64,000 bases of DNA, taken from the NCBI GenBank assembly GCA_910588125.1, contig CAJUPI010000004.1:1-64000 (forward strand), read 5' to 3'. Positions within the stretch are counted from its first letter, which is position 1; every line of letters begins with the position of its first letter. The notes below the pieces were generated by a model that saw only the letters and a list, made by a program, of their open reading frames with translations, was not told where the DNA came from and did not search any database. This document shows, piece after piece, positions 32,642 to 40,359 of the stretch. A program made the translations under genes and the position numbers. The DNA comes from an uncultured Lachnospiraceae bacterium. GTDB taxonomy: Bacteria > Bacillota > Clostridia > Lachnospirales > Lachnospiraceae.

Positions 32642-33949
32642 TTAGTTTTCTTCTGCGATCTTCTCGTTCATGATCTGTGTGATGTTGGCGCAGGCAGTAG
32701 CCATATCCTCCTCGCCGTTCCAGGGCTTTTTCAGCTCTTCAACCATCGGGTTCCACCAGGCCAGCGTGGACTTGGTAGACGGACGGAACACCACATCATC
32801 CATAGCATCCAGGTAGGGCTGCAGATTGAACAGGTCGGTGTTATTTACCCACTTGTCAGATACGCCCTCGTAAGCGGCCATGGTCACGCCAAGATCTGCC
32901 TGCTTTTGCTGCATATCTTTGGAAGCAAACCACTCGATCAGCTTATAAGCGCCTTCCGGATTCTTGGTGCCGGCGGAAGCGGACCAGCCAAGACCGTTGT
33001 ACAGGGAAATGCTTCTGCCGGTTTCCGGATCCTTCGGAAGTCTGGCGACATCTGCATGCTGGGCAATGTACTCGTTGTCCTTAAAGGCTGCTACCATCCA
33101 GGAACCCTGGCTGATCATGGCAACCTTGCCGGAACCGAAGAGCACGTCAGTACCGGTCTCAGACATGGTAGATGCCGGAGGCATGGTCTCGTGAACCAGC
33201 TTGTCGATAAATTCCATGGCAGCAACAGTCTTGGGATCATCAAATCCGGACTTGCCCTCTGCATTCAGTACGCAGCCGCCTAAAGTGTATACGGTATTCA
33301 TCCAGGTGTCCTGCTCGTTGGACGGATTGGCACAGAATCCAAACTGGCTGCCGTCGTCCTTGGTCAGCTTTTTGGCGATTTCATAGAAGTCATCCCAGGT
33401 CCAGCTTCCGTCCGGATAGGGGATACCTGCTTCGTCAAACATATCCTTGTTGTACCAGATGGCAACGGTGTCCATATCCTTGGGAAGGGCATAAATCTTG
33501 CCGTCATAGGTGTACATGTTCTTCAAATCCTCCGGGAACTTGTCCAGTTCCAGAGTCTCGCTGGCGTTGACCTTATCGGTGATGTCTAACAGAATGCCGT
33601 TGGACATATAGCGGACCGCCTCATTAGAATGCATCCAGAATACGTCGGGCATGTCGCCGCCGGAAGCGCCTGCTTCCAAAAGGGTCCAGTAGCTGCTCCA
33701 TTCAATGACCTGGAGCTGAGTCTCGATACCAGTGGCAGCGGTGAAATCATTGAGGATTTCCTGGAGCCCGGGCTGCTGCCCATTGTCCCAGATAGCTACG
33801 GTCAGCTTGCCACCGGCATCGCCGCCCCCCCCATTGCCGCCTGCATTGTCGCCGCCGCCACCGCCTGCACTGCCGCCGCAGCCGGCCAGGGTGGTGGTTG
33901 CCAGGGCCGCACAAAGGCCCAGTGCCAGAAATTTGTTGCGTTTCTTCAT
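32642..33949 (-). CDS. Carbohydrate ABC transporter substrate-binding lipoprotein (CUT1)
   Basis: 435 aa. The signal peptide MKKRNKFLALGLCAALATTT ends in the lipobox LAGC, followed by a Gly/Asp-rich linker (GGSAGGGGGDNAGGNGGGG). Mature protein has the extracellular solute-binding family 1 pattern: LTVAIWDNGQQ, FTAATGIETQLQVIEWSSYW, MPDVFWMHSNEAVRYMSNG, ALPKDMDTVAIWYNKDMFDE and GLGWSASAGTKNPEGAYKLI. Probably binds an alpha-galactoside, judged only from the flanking GH36 genes. First gene of the minus-strand operon; its promoter faces the AraC genes. Confidence 0.94.
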   Translation of the reverse strand: MKKRNKFLALGLCAALATTTLAGCGGSAGGGGGDNAGGNGGGGDAGGKLTVAIWDNGQQPGLQEILNDFTAATGIETQLQVIEWSSYWTLLEAGASGGDMPDVFWMHSNEAVRYMSNGILLDITDKVNASETLELDKFPEDLKNMYTYDGKIYALPKDMDTVAIWYNKDMFDEAGIPYPDGSWTWDDFYEIAKKLTKDDGSQFGFCANPSNEQDTWMNTVYTLGGCVLNAEGKSGFDDPKTVAAMEFIDKLVHETMPPASTMSETGTDVLFGSGKVAMISQGSWMVAAFKDNEYIAQHADVARLPKDPETGRSISLYNGLGWSASAGTKNPEGAYKLIEWFASKDMQQKQADLGVTMAAYEGVSDKWVNNTDLFNLQPYLDAMDDVVFRPSTKSTLAWWNPMVEELKKPWNGEEDMATACANITQIMNEKIAEEN

Positions 33950-33996
33950 GGTAATTACCTCCCGTGTTCGTCATATTGACTTAATTTCTTGAAATT

Positions 33997-34025
33997 ATTA
34001 TAGAAAAAGAGGACAATATTGTCTA
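33997..34025 (-). promoter_or_regulatory. Promoter of the sugar ABC operon with palindromic operator in the spacer
   Basis: On the minus strand: TAGACA (34025-34020), a 17-base spacer and TATAAT (34002-33997). The spacer and -35 edge are overlapped by the perfect palindrome GACAATATTGTC (34012-34023), a likely regulator site. Confidence 0.68.
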
Positions 34026-34041
34026 TGGATAACTGACAATA

Positions 34042-34055
34042 AAAGTTGAAACTTT
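34042..34055. promoter_or_regulatory. Inverted repeat, candidate AraC operator
   Basis: AAAGTT-GA-AACTTT is a perfect 6-bp inverted repeat between the two divergent transcription units. The 10-mer GTTGAAACTT inside it (34045-34054) recurs at 34157-34166 in front of the first AraC gene. Confidence 0.5.
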
Positions 34056-34102
34056 AACATGGAAAAATAAACAGAGATATGGAAAAATGAATCAGTTTGG
34101 TG

Positions 34103-34108
34103 TATAAT
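34103..34108 (+). promoter_or_regulatory. -10 element for the AraC gene pair
   Basis: TATAAT at 34103-34108 lies 85 bases before the ATG at 34193. No good -35 is visible, as expected for an activated promoter. Confidence 0.5.
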
Positions 34109-34192
34109 ATGAATAATTGTAGAATCGGTTTTCCAGTGTCAAAGTCATCGGTGATTGTTGAAACTTGCTAAAAAACTGGAGGAAACAATTTT

Positions 34193-35101
34193 ATGAGAAA
34201 TATCAAGTATACAGATTCTGCGCAGTTCCGCTGTCTGGAACATCTCAGGGGAACTTATATGGATCTCTATTTAATCCATTGTGGATTGGAACATTGCCTG
34301 CCCACCCATGCCATTGAACATTCGATCCGTGAGGAGTACATTATTCATTTTGTGCTGGAGGGGAAGGGATCGTATACCATCAATGGCATTACCTATTTTC
34401 TTACAGCCAGCCAGATGTTCCTGATCCGGCCCGGTGAGGAGGTGCGCTATGCCGCGGATCCGGAGGATCCCTGGACTTATGCCTGGGTTGGCTTTGATGG
34501 CATCCGGGCAGAAGCAATTCTTAAAAACTGTGGATTTTCCAAGCAGTCTTATGTGCTGCCCTTCAAAAACCGGGGTGAGGTGGAGGAGCAGATCAACGCT
34601 ATTTTGAGTTCAGTTCAGCTTTCGTTTTCCAATGATTTAAAAAGAAATTCTTCCTTAATGATGCTGCTGGCGCTGCTGGTGGAGAATTATAACCATGATT
34701 ATATCAACCAGAAAAGCGGTGCCGGCCGTTATGACTACAGCAGCAACGTCTATGTGGAGCAGGCCATCGATTATGTGAAGTGGAAGCACAGCTATGGTAT
34801 CAATGTGACGGATATCGCCGATTATGTGGGGATCAGCCGTACATATTTAAACCATGTATTTCAGAAGGAGTTGGGGCTTTCGGCGCAAAAATTTCTGATG
34901 GATTTTCGTCTGCACAAGGCGGCGAATCTGCTGATTTCCACGGAGCTACCGGTGACGGAGGTTTCAGCTGCCGTGGGCTATGAGGATTCGCTGGCTTTTT
35001 CCAAGGCATTTAAGAAAAAGTTTGAGCTGAGCCCGAAGAATTACCGCAGCCATAAGGAAAAGATGGATCAGTTTACGGAGAAGCAGCCGTCTATCGAGTG
35101 A
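34193..35101 (+). CDS. AraC-family transcriptional regulator (first of a pair)
   Basis: 302 aa. The N-terminal ~130 residues are an AraC-type cupin sensor (YIIHFVLEGKGSYTINGITY, FLIRPGEEVRYAADPEDPWT, YAWVGFDG), the form found in RafR/MsmR-like regulators of alpha-galactoside genes. The C-terminal ~100 residues hold two helix-turn-helix units (ITDIADYVGISRTYLNHVFQ-like block at DIADYVGISRTYLNHVFQKE; VTEVSAAVGYEDSLAFSKAF) and end with SPKNYRS. Divergent from the sugar-importer operon, so it is probably its activator. Confidence 0.92.
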   Translation: MRNIKYTDSAQFRCLEHLRGTYMDLYLIHCGLEHCLPTHAIEHSIREEYIIHFVLEGKGSYTINGITYFLTASQMFLIRPGEEVRYAADPEDPWTYAWVGFDGIRAEAILKNCGFSKQSYVLPFKNRGEVEEQINAILSSVQLSFSNDLKRNSSLMMLLALLVENYNHDYINQKSGAGRYDYSSNVYVEQAIDYVKWKHSYGINVTDIADYVGISRTYLNHVFQKELGLSAQKFLMDFRLHKAANLLISTELPVTEVSAAVGYEDSLAFSKAFKKKFELSPKNYRSHKEKMDQFTEKQPSIE

Positions 35102-35111
35102 GGACGAGGTT

Positions 35112-36014
35112 ATGGAACAGTCGTTTGTATTACAGCTGACCAACCGGCAGATTCAGGATTTCTATCTGTGTTTTTGTGGCTATGAGAAGTGCGACAGGTA
35201 TCAGAGCTTTGGGCCGGCGGTGCGGCCAAACTATGTGGTTCATTATATCCTGGAGGGGGAAGGGGACTATGTGGTGGAGGACAGGCGCTACCGCCTTAAG
35301 GCTGGCCAGGGCTTTCTGATTGAACCGAATACGGTGACTTTTTATAAGGCGAATCCGGATAATCCCTGGACTTATGTCTGGGTGGGGTTTTCCGGCCCAC
35401 GTGCGCCGGAGTACCTGTATCGCCTGGGTTACAACCACAATCATCTAATTTTCCAGAATGCAGACCAGGAGCGGATGCGGAGCCTGGTCTTTGAGATGCT
35501 GCGCCATAATAAGAACAGTTTGCGCGATGAATTTTATCTGCATGGCCTGTTTTATGAGTTTATTTCATATATGATCAGTGAGGAGCAGACGCAGCAATAT
35601 GAGCCGGAATGCCATCGGGAGAATGTCAACCGTTATCTGCGGCAGGCGGTGGCCTATATCCAGCGGCATTTTTCGGAGGGGCTGCAGGTGGCGGATATTG
35701 CCCGGGAGGTAGCGGTGAGCCGGGTATATCTGTATCAGATATTTAATGAGACTCTGGGGATTTCGCCAAAGGAGTATCTGACGAATTTCTGTATTACCCG
35801 CGCCACAGAATTGCTGACCTTGAGCGGGCAGCCGGTGGAGGAGGTGGCGGAGAGCTGCGGATTTAAGAACCCGGCGGCGTTTTCCGCGATTTTTAAGAGA
35901 AGAATGGGAGTTACACCGACGAAGTATCGAAGCTCAGTACCGGCGATTTACAGAGAACGCCTGCAAAGAGAGCTGCAGAGTTTGTGCAGCAATGCGGACA
36001 GTGAGGTACATTAA
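35112..36014 (+). CDS. AraC-family transcriptional regulator (second of a pair)
   Basis: 300 aa, same architecture as the preceding gene: cupin sensor with VVHYILEGEGDYVVEDRRYR and NPWTYVWVGFSG, then the double helix-turn-helix (VADIAREVAVSRVYLYQIFN; VEEVAESCGFKNPAAFSAIF) and the GVTPTKYRS ending. The proteins clearly descend from a common ancestor but are diverged along their length. It starts 10 bases after the first gene, in one operon. It converges on the second alpha-galactosidase. Two paralogous regulators may respond to different galactosides; inference. Confidence 0.92.
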   Translation: MEQSFVLQLTNRQIQDFYLCFCGYEKCDRYQSFGPAVRPNYVVHYILEGEGDYVVEDRRYRLKAGQGFLIEPNTVTFYKANPDNPWTYVWVGFSGPRAPEYLYRLGYNHNHLIFQNADQERMRSLVFEMLRHNKNSLRDEFYLHGLFYEFISYMISEEQTQQYEPECHRENVNRYLRQAVAYIQRHFSEGLQVADIAREVAVSRVYLYQIFNETLGISPKEYLTNFCITRATELLTLSGQPVEEVAESCGFKNPAAFSAIFKRRMGVTPTKYRSSVPAIYRERLQRELQSLCSNADSEVH

Positions 36015-36042
36015 AATGAATGAGGGCGTTGCCAAACAAACC

Positions 36043-36176
36043 GCCCGTCATTTCTCTATCCTGTGTCCGGTTGTTCACGAGCATACGGTCTGATATTGGC
36101 GGACGTTGTCCGTTAAGGGCAGGCTGTGTGTACGTGAGCCATCCGAACATAAGATAAGAGAAGTGGCGGGCTTTTG
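36043..36176. terminator. Long imperfect hairpin between convergent AraC and GH36 genes
   Basis: About 130 bases fold back on themselves: CGCCCGTCATTTCTC near the left end pairs with GAGAAGTGGCGGGC near the right end, then CTGTGTCCGGTTGTTCACG with CGTGAGCCATCCGAACATAA. The tip is the perfect stem CGGAC-GTT-GTCCG. Placed between converging genes, it probably works as a bidirectional terminator. It shares no core motif with the palindromic element family. Confidence 0.6.
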
Positions 36177-36193
36177 CTTCCGGCATCATGCTG

Positions 36194-38434
36194 TTAGTTA
36201 TTATTGGCTGTCAGAACATAGAGCTTTGACCAGAAATCGGTGCAGATTTCAAAGTCATCCTCCGGCTGGCCGCTGGTGGGCTGTCCGGCAGAGGCGTCAG
36301 TGGTGATGAGGCCTAAGTTCATCAGTTCGTCGCCGCCGTGGCACGTGCCTGTCTGGTCTACGCGATAAACCTTTTTGGGATCCAAGCCTTTTAAGCGGAG
36401 ACGCCGGTATTCGCAGTTGACATCATTGAGTATCTTGTAGTAGCCTACGATGGCAGTTCTCTGATCTTCGGATACTACCATCCAGGCGGCGATATTATGT
36501 TCAAAGGGACTCTGCAGCCGGTAGAAAGTACCGAACTGAATGACAGAGCGGTAACGCTTCATGAAACGAATCTGTTCCCGAACCAGTTCCCGTTCCTCAC
36601 CGGTCAGCTTTTGCAAATCCAGCTCATAGCCGAAAGCGCCGAAGAAGGCCACATTGCCCCGGGTGGACAAAGGAGTGATACGGTTTAGCTGGTGGTTGGG
36701 CACAGCAGATACATGGGCGCCCATACTGACTACCGGGTAGCCGAAGCTGGTGCCGTACTGGATTTTGATTCGTTCTGCAGCATCAGAATCATCGCTGGTC
36801 CAGCACTGAGGAGCATAGTAAAGCATTCCGGCATCGAACCGGGCGCCGCCGGAAGCGCAGGACTCGAACAAGATATGAGGGAAGTTCTGGATTAGCCGCT
36901 CATACAAGGAGTATAGGCCCAACACATAGCGATGGAATACTTCGCCCTGCCGTTCAGGAGCCAGAGCCAGGGAATAGCATTCGGTGATGGAACGGTTCAT
37001 GTCCCACTTAATATAAGAAACCTTGGATTCAGAAAGGATCGCGGATATCATCTCATAAATATGGTCAACCACCTCGGCGCGGGAAAAATCCAGTACATAT
37101 TGGTGCCGTCCGTGGGACAGGGAGCGTCCGGGTGTCTGAATCAGCCAATCGGGATGGGCGCGATAGAGGTCGCTGTCCATATTGGCCATCTCAAGCTCTA
37201 CCCACAGGCCGAATTTCATGCCCAGGGCCTCGATTTTTTCCGACAGGCCCTTGATGCCGTTTGGCAGACGTTCTGTGTTGGCGTACCAGTCGCCGAGGCC
37301 CGCATAGTCATTGCTGCGGGCGCCGAACCAGCCATCATCCAGCACAAACAGCTCCACGCCGTCTGCCTTGGCAGCCCTGGCAATTTCTACAAGCTTGTCC
37401 TCGTTGAAGTCAAAGTAGGTCGCTTCCCAGTTGTTCAAAAGGATCGGCCGGACCTTGTCCCGCCATTCTCCTCTGGCCAGGCGGCTGCGGTACAGGCGGT
37501 GGAAGGTCTGGCTCATACCGTTTAAACCGTTGCGGGAGTAGACGGTTACAGCCTCCGGTGTCTGGAACTTTTCGCCGGGCGCTAAGTGCCAGGTAAAGCC
37601 AAAGGGATTGATGCCCAACATAACGCGGGTTACATTATAGGTATCCACCTCGGCCTGGGCCAGAAAGTTGCCGCTGTATACCAGGGAAAAGCCCATCACC
37701 TCACCCTGGAATTCGTCTGCCGTGGGCCGTTTCAGCACGATAAAGGGATTATGAGTGTTGCTGGAGTGGCCACGGGTGCTGCTGACAGACTGGATGCCCT
37801 GTTCCAGGCGGCGGGTCTTCACCTGGCGCTCTCTCGACCAGGCGCCGGAAAATTGAATCCAGTCATAATCGCAGTCCGGCAGATCCAGGCTGACGCTCAT
37901 GGCCCTGGTGATGTCAAAGGAGTCTTGGGTGGGATTTTCAAACCGGGCACTTCTGGCGATGACTCCTTCATTGTTAAAAATAGTGTAGAGAAGGATCAGC
38001 TGCAGGCCCAGCAGTTCGTCCTTTAAGGTCACTTCGAGAGTGTCGGCTTCCTCCATTGATTCGGTGTAAGTGGCAGGCAACCCTTCCAAAACAGGCTTGC
38101 CGGGATAAATACGGTGGGACTGGTAGGTAAAATTGGTGATGCGGCTGCCGTTGTGCTGGAGAATCTCCATAGCGGGAAGCTTGAAGTCCGTAGTGCCGTA
38201 GACGGGATACTCCTGCTTGATGTGTTCTAAAGAGAAGGAATAGCCTTCGGACTGATAAGAAGCCATAGGACGATAGCAGGACTCAAGCAAGTGGTCAAAA
38301 TCGGGCCGGTCGCTGATTCTGGCTCCAAAATACAGCTGGCCCAGGTGACCGTTGTCCAGAATTTTTATAATGTAGCTGATTGTTTCGTTGTACAGGTGAA
38401 ACTCTCTTGCAGCTTCATGAAAAAGGATTGCCAT
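36194..38434 (-). CDS. Alpha-galactosidase, GH36 family (second copy)
   Basis: 746 aa from the ATG at 38434 (GGAGG 8 bases before it on the minus strand); a longer frame adds 44 unlikely residues. Same domain order as the first GH36: NWEATYFDFNEDKL, FVLDDGWFGARSNDY, nucleophile motif KWDMNR at about residue 476, SCASGGARFDAGML and acid/base motif TSDDSDA at about 547. Most active-site blocks are shared but the first copy has CSDNTDA where this has TSDDSDA, so substrate range may differ. No signal peptide. It stands alone on the minus strand, facing the AraC pair; a TATAAT on the minus strand near 38583 may be its -10. Confidence 0.95.
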   Translation of the reverse strand: MAILFHEAAREFHLYNETISYIIKILDNGHLGQLYFGARISDRPDFDHLLESCYRPMASYQSEGYSFSLEHIKQEYPVYGTTDFKLPAMEILQHNGSRITNFTYQSHRIYPGKPVLEGLPATYTESMEEADTLEVTLKDELLGLQLILLYTIFNNEGVIARSARFENPTQDSFDITRAMSVSLDLPDCDYDWIQFSGAWSRERQVKTRRLEQGIQSVSSTRGHSSNTHNPFIVLKRPTADEFQGEVMGFSLVYSGNFLAQAEVDTYNVTRVMLGINPFGFTWHLAPGEKFQTPEAVTVYSRNGLNGMSQTFHRLYRSRLARGEWRDKVRPILLNNWEATYFDFNEDKLVEIARAAKADGVELFVLDDGWFGARSNDYAGLGDWYANTERLPNGIKGLSEKIEALGMKFGLWVELEMANMDSDLYRAHPDWLIQTPGRSLSHGRHQYVLDFSRAEVVDHIYEMISAILSESKVSYIKWDMNRSITECYSLALAPERQGEVFHRYVLGLYSLYERLIQNFPHILFESCASGGARFDAGMLYYAPQCWTSDDSDAAERIKIQYGTSFGYPVVSMGAHVSAVPNHQLNRITPLSTRGNVAFFGAFGYELDLQKLTGEERELVREQIRFMKRYRSVIQFGTFYRLQSPFEHNIAAWMVVSEDQRTAIVGYYKILNDVNCEYRRLRLKGLDPKKVYRVDQTGTCHGGDELMNLGLITTDASAGQPTSGQPEDDFEICTDFWSKLYVLTANNN

Positions 38435-38653
38435 GTGATGTACCTCCGTTTTTGTCAGATTACACTCTGCCGGGGAGGGATTGGACAGACAGATTTGCCC
38501 AAACGATAGCCTTTGGCGAGTGCTGTTACATGTGTAGTGTCTGCTTGTCTGTGGTGCCTGTGTCATTTTTCGGTGTAGCTTTATTATAGCGGAAGGAGGA
38601 TTTTTGAAAAGGTGGTTATGTATGGGAAAATATCAAAAATGTTAACTGCTTCA
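38435..38653. other. Upstream region of the second GH36 gene
   Basis: About 220 bases without a gene. The minus-strand TATAAT (plus 38583-38588, read as ATTATA) is the only promoter-like element I recognise; no terminator for the small gene at 38654 is clear. Confidence 0.4.
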
Positions 38654-38992
38654 TTATTGGCTTTTCGTGTTGCCTTTGTATTCCTTTTCTCCCGCACATT
38701 TATGTTCTTTAAATGCTTTTCTGCCATTAAACAGCCTGATTAAAAGTTCATCGGATGCTTCATTCAGCCTCTCATGCTCTGCTTTGACCTTATCACACAT
38801 TTCACTGATATTATAATCTTCAACATTTACGATTACATTCATGCTTGTTTTTCGATAATCGCCTCCCTGTACTGTGTATATTTGAAATATCTCAAATTCT
38901 TCTTTCGTCTTCTCTGCCCCTGCAAATATTAATAATGCCAAAATAATACTGATGCATAATATGAAATTGCATATGATTCCTGTCTTTTTCAT
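38654..38992 (-). CDS. Small membrane-anchored or secreted protein, unknown function
   Basis: 112 aa. The N-terminus KKTGIICNFILCISIILALL is a signal peptide or anchor, so the rest is outside the cell. The remainder is charged and helix-rich (VKAEHERLNEASDELLIRLF), with two later Cys residues. CAGGAGG sits before the ATG. Visibly richer in A and T than its neighbours, like the small HTH gene diverging from it. I do not recognise a family. The pair may have been gained together. Confidence 0.6.
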   Translation of the reverse strand: MKKTGIICNFILCISIILALLIFAGAEKTKEEFEIFQIYTVQGGDYRKTSMNVIVNVEDYNISEMCDKVKAEHERLNEASDELLIRLFNGRKAFKEHKCAGEKEYKGNTKSQ

Positions 38993-39092
38993 GTATTTAC
39001 CTCCTGCTACTTAAATTATAAGTATATTCCCATATCTTTGGCAATATTAATTGCAAAAGATTCTTTGTAAAATCGTAGTAAGTGAGGTGATT

Positions 39093-39293
39093 ATGATTAC
39101 GTTTGAACCCTTTTGGAAAACCCTTAAAGATAGACAGATTTCTCAGTATGATCTGATAAACAGCTATAACATGAGCAGAGGTATGTTAGACAATCTCAAA
39201 CATAATAGAAGTATTACGCTTAACACTTTGAATCAGCTTTGCAAAACTTTTGATTGTGACATTTCAGATATTATTATCTATAAAAAGGATTGA
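39093..39293 (+). CDS. Small XRE/Cro-type helix-turn-helix protein
   Basis: 66 aa from the ATG at 39093 (GTGAGGTGA upstream; an earlier start would add 14 residues without a site). Almost the whole protein is a Cro/C1-type DNA-binding domain: FWKTLKDRQISQYDLINSYN, MSRGMLDNLKHNRSITLNTL and NQLCKTFDCDISDIIIYKKD. This is the YozG/AcrC-like short form that ends with the DI(S)DII motif. It diverges from the small secreted-protein gene by 100 bases and could control it. AT-rich compared with the genes on either side. Confidence 0.8.
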   Translation: MITFEPFWKTLKDRQISQYDLINSYNMSRGMLDNLKHNRSITLNTLNQLCKTFDCDISDIIIYKKD

Positions 39294-39383
39294 AGGGACT
39301 GTTGCAAAAGCAGGGAAATGGCCTGCAAATGCAAGGGTTCTTTTTATTTCGCCGGAAGAAATTTTTGCCCAGTGCATTTTCTC

Positions 39384-39412
39384 TTTACAAACCAATCCGT
39401 AAATCGTATACT
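39384..39412 (+). promoter_or_regulatory. Promoter of the D-amino-acid transaminase gene
   Basis: TTTACA (39384-39389), a 17-base spacer and TATACT (39407-39412), 54 bases before the chosen start. Confidence 0.72.
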
Positions 39413-39465
39413 GAGATGGAATAAAAATGAATGCCGCAGCAAGGCGTGAGAGGAGAGGAATTGTT

Positions 39466-40305
39466 ATGGAACGAATGAAAAACCTGGCTTATTATAATGG
39501 AAGGATTACTTCAATCGAAGATATGATGATACCGGCCAATGACAGGGGATTTTATTTTGGTGATGGTATTTATGAGGTGGCGATGGTATTTAATCACAAG
39601 ATTTTTGCTTTGGAGGATCATTTAGACAGAATGGCAAGCAGCGCTGCTTTGGTAAGGATTGAACTGCCAGCGGCGAAGGAGGAGATTGGCCGCCTGCTCG
39701 GAGAGCTGGCACTTAAGGTGGAAAGCCCGTGCCAGTTTTTGTATTGGCAGATTACACGGGCATCATCGCCGAGAAATCACTTATTTCCGGAAGGGGTTGC
39801 CAGTAATCTCTATGTGTACAGCAAACCCTGGAAGGGTGTGGAGATGTCAGATGAATATCGCTTGATGACCGTGGAGGATACCCGTTTTCTTCATTGCAAT
39901 ATCAAGACGCTGAATCTGCTTCCGAATGTCATGGCGGCTCAGAAGGCGAAGGAGGCCGGATGCAGTGAAGCGGTCTTTGTCCGTGACGGGTATGTGACCG
40001 AGGGTTCTCATTCTAATATTTCCATGATAAAGGACGGGGTATTTGTTACACATCCTCTGGATCATTTCATTCTTCCGGGGACGGAGCGGAAGCATATGAT
40101 CCGGTATTGCCGGGAGCTGGGCGTTTTGGTGGAGGAGCGGGCGTTTACTGTGGAAGAGCTGGCAGAAGCAGATGAGATTATCGTGTCCAGCACCAGCCAC
40201 CCAAGCATGCGCGCCATGGAACTAGACGGGAGAGCCGTGGGAATGAAGAATCCGGAGCTGGTGAAAAAACTGAGAGATAAATATATGGAAGAGATTGCGG
40301 GATAA
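39466..40305 (+). CDS. dat: D-amino-acid transaminase (class IV aminotransferase)
   Basis: 279 aa from the ATG at 39466 (AGGAGAGGAA just before). PLP enzyme that swaps amino groups between D-amino acids and 2-oxo acids, giving D-Ala and D-Glu for the wall or degrading D-amino acids. The fold-type IV motifs are present: NDRGFYFGDGIYEV near residue 26, the PLP Lys at about 147 in CNIKTLNLLPNV, and Glu at about 179 in VTEGSHSNI. The opening and the NLLPN block favour D-alanine aminotransferase over branched-chain or ADC lyase enzymes. Upstream of the lipoprotein pair and peptidase cluster. Confidence 0.88.
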   Translation: MERMKNLAYYNGRITSIEDMMIPANDRGFYFGDGIYEVAMVFNHKIFALEDHLDRMASSAALVRIELPAAKEEIGRLLGELALKVESPCQFLYWQITRASSPRNHLFPEGVASNLYVYSKPWKGVEMSDEYRLMTVEDTRFLHCNIKTLNLLPNVMAAQKAKEAGCSEAVFVRDGYVTEGSHSNISMIKDGVFVTHPLDHFILPGTERKHMIRYCRELGVLVEERAFTVEELAEADEIIVSSTSHPSMRAMELDGRAVGMKNPELVKKLRDKYMEEIAG

Positions 40306-40359
40306 AGGTGCGGCTTTGATTTAAGAAGCATCCAGATAAAAGGAGTATGTTATAAAGAA

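Noticed and set aside
36932..37525. 197-codon plus-strand frame
   Set aside because: Shadow of the second GH36 gene on the opposite strand.
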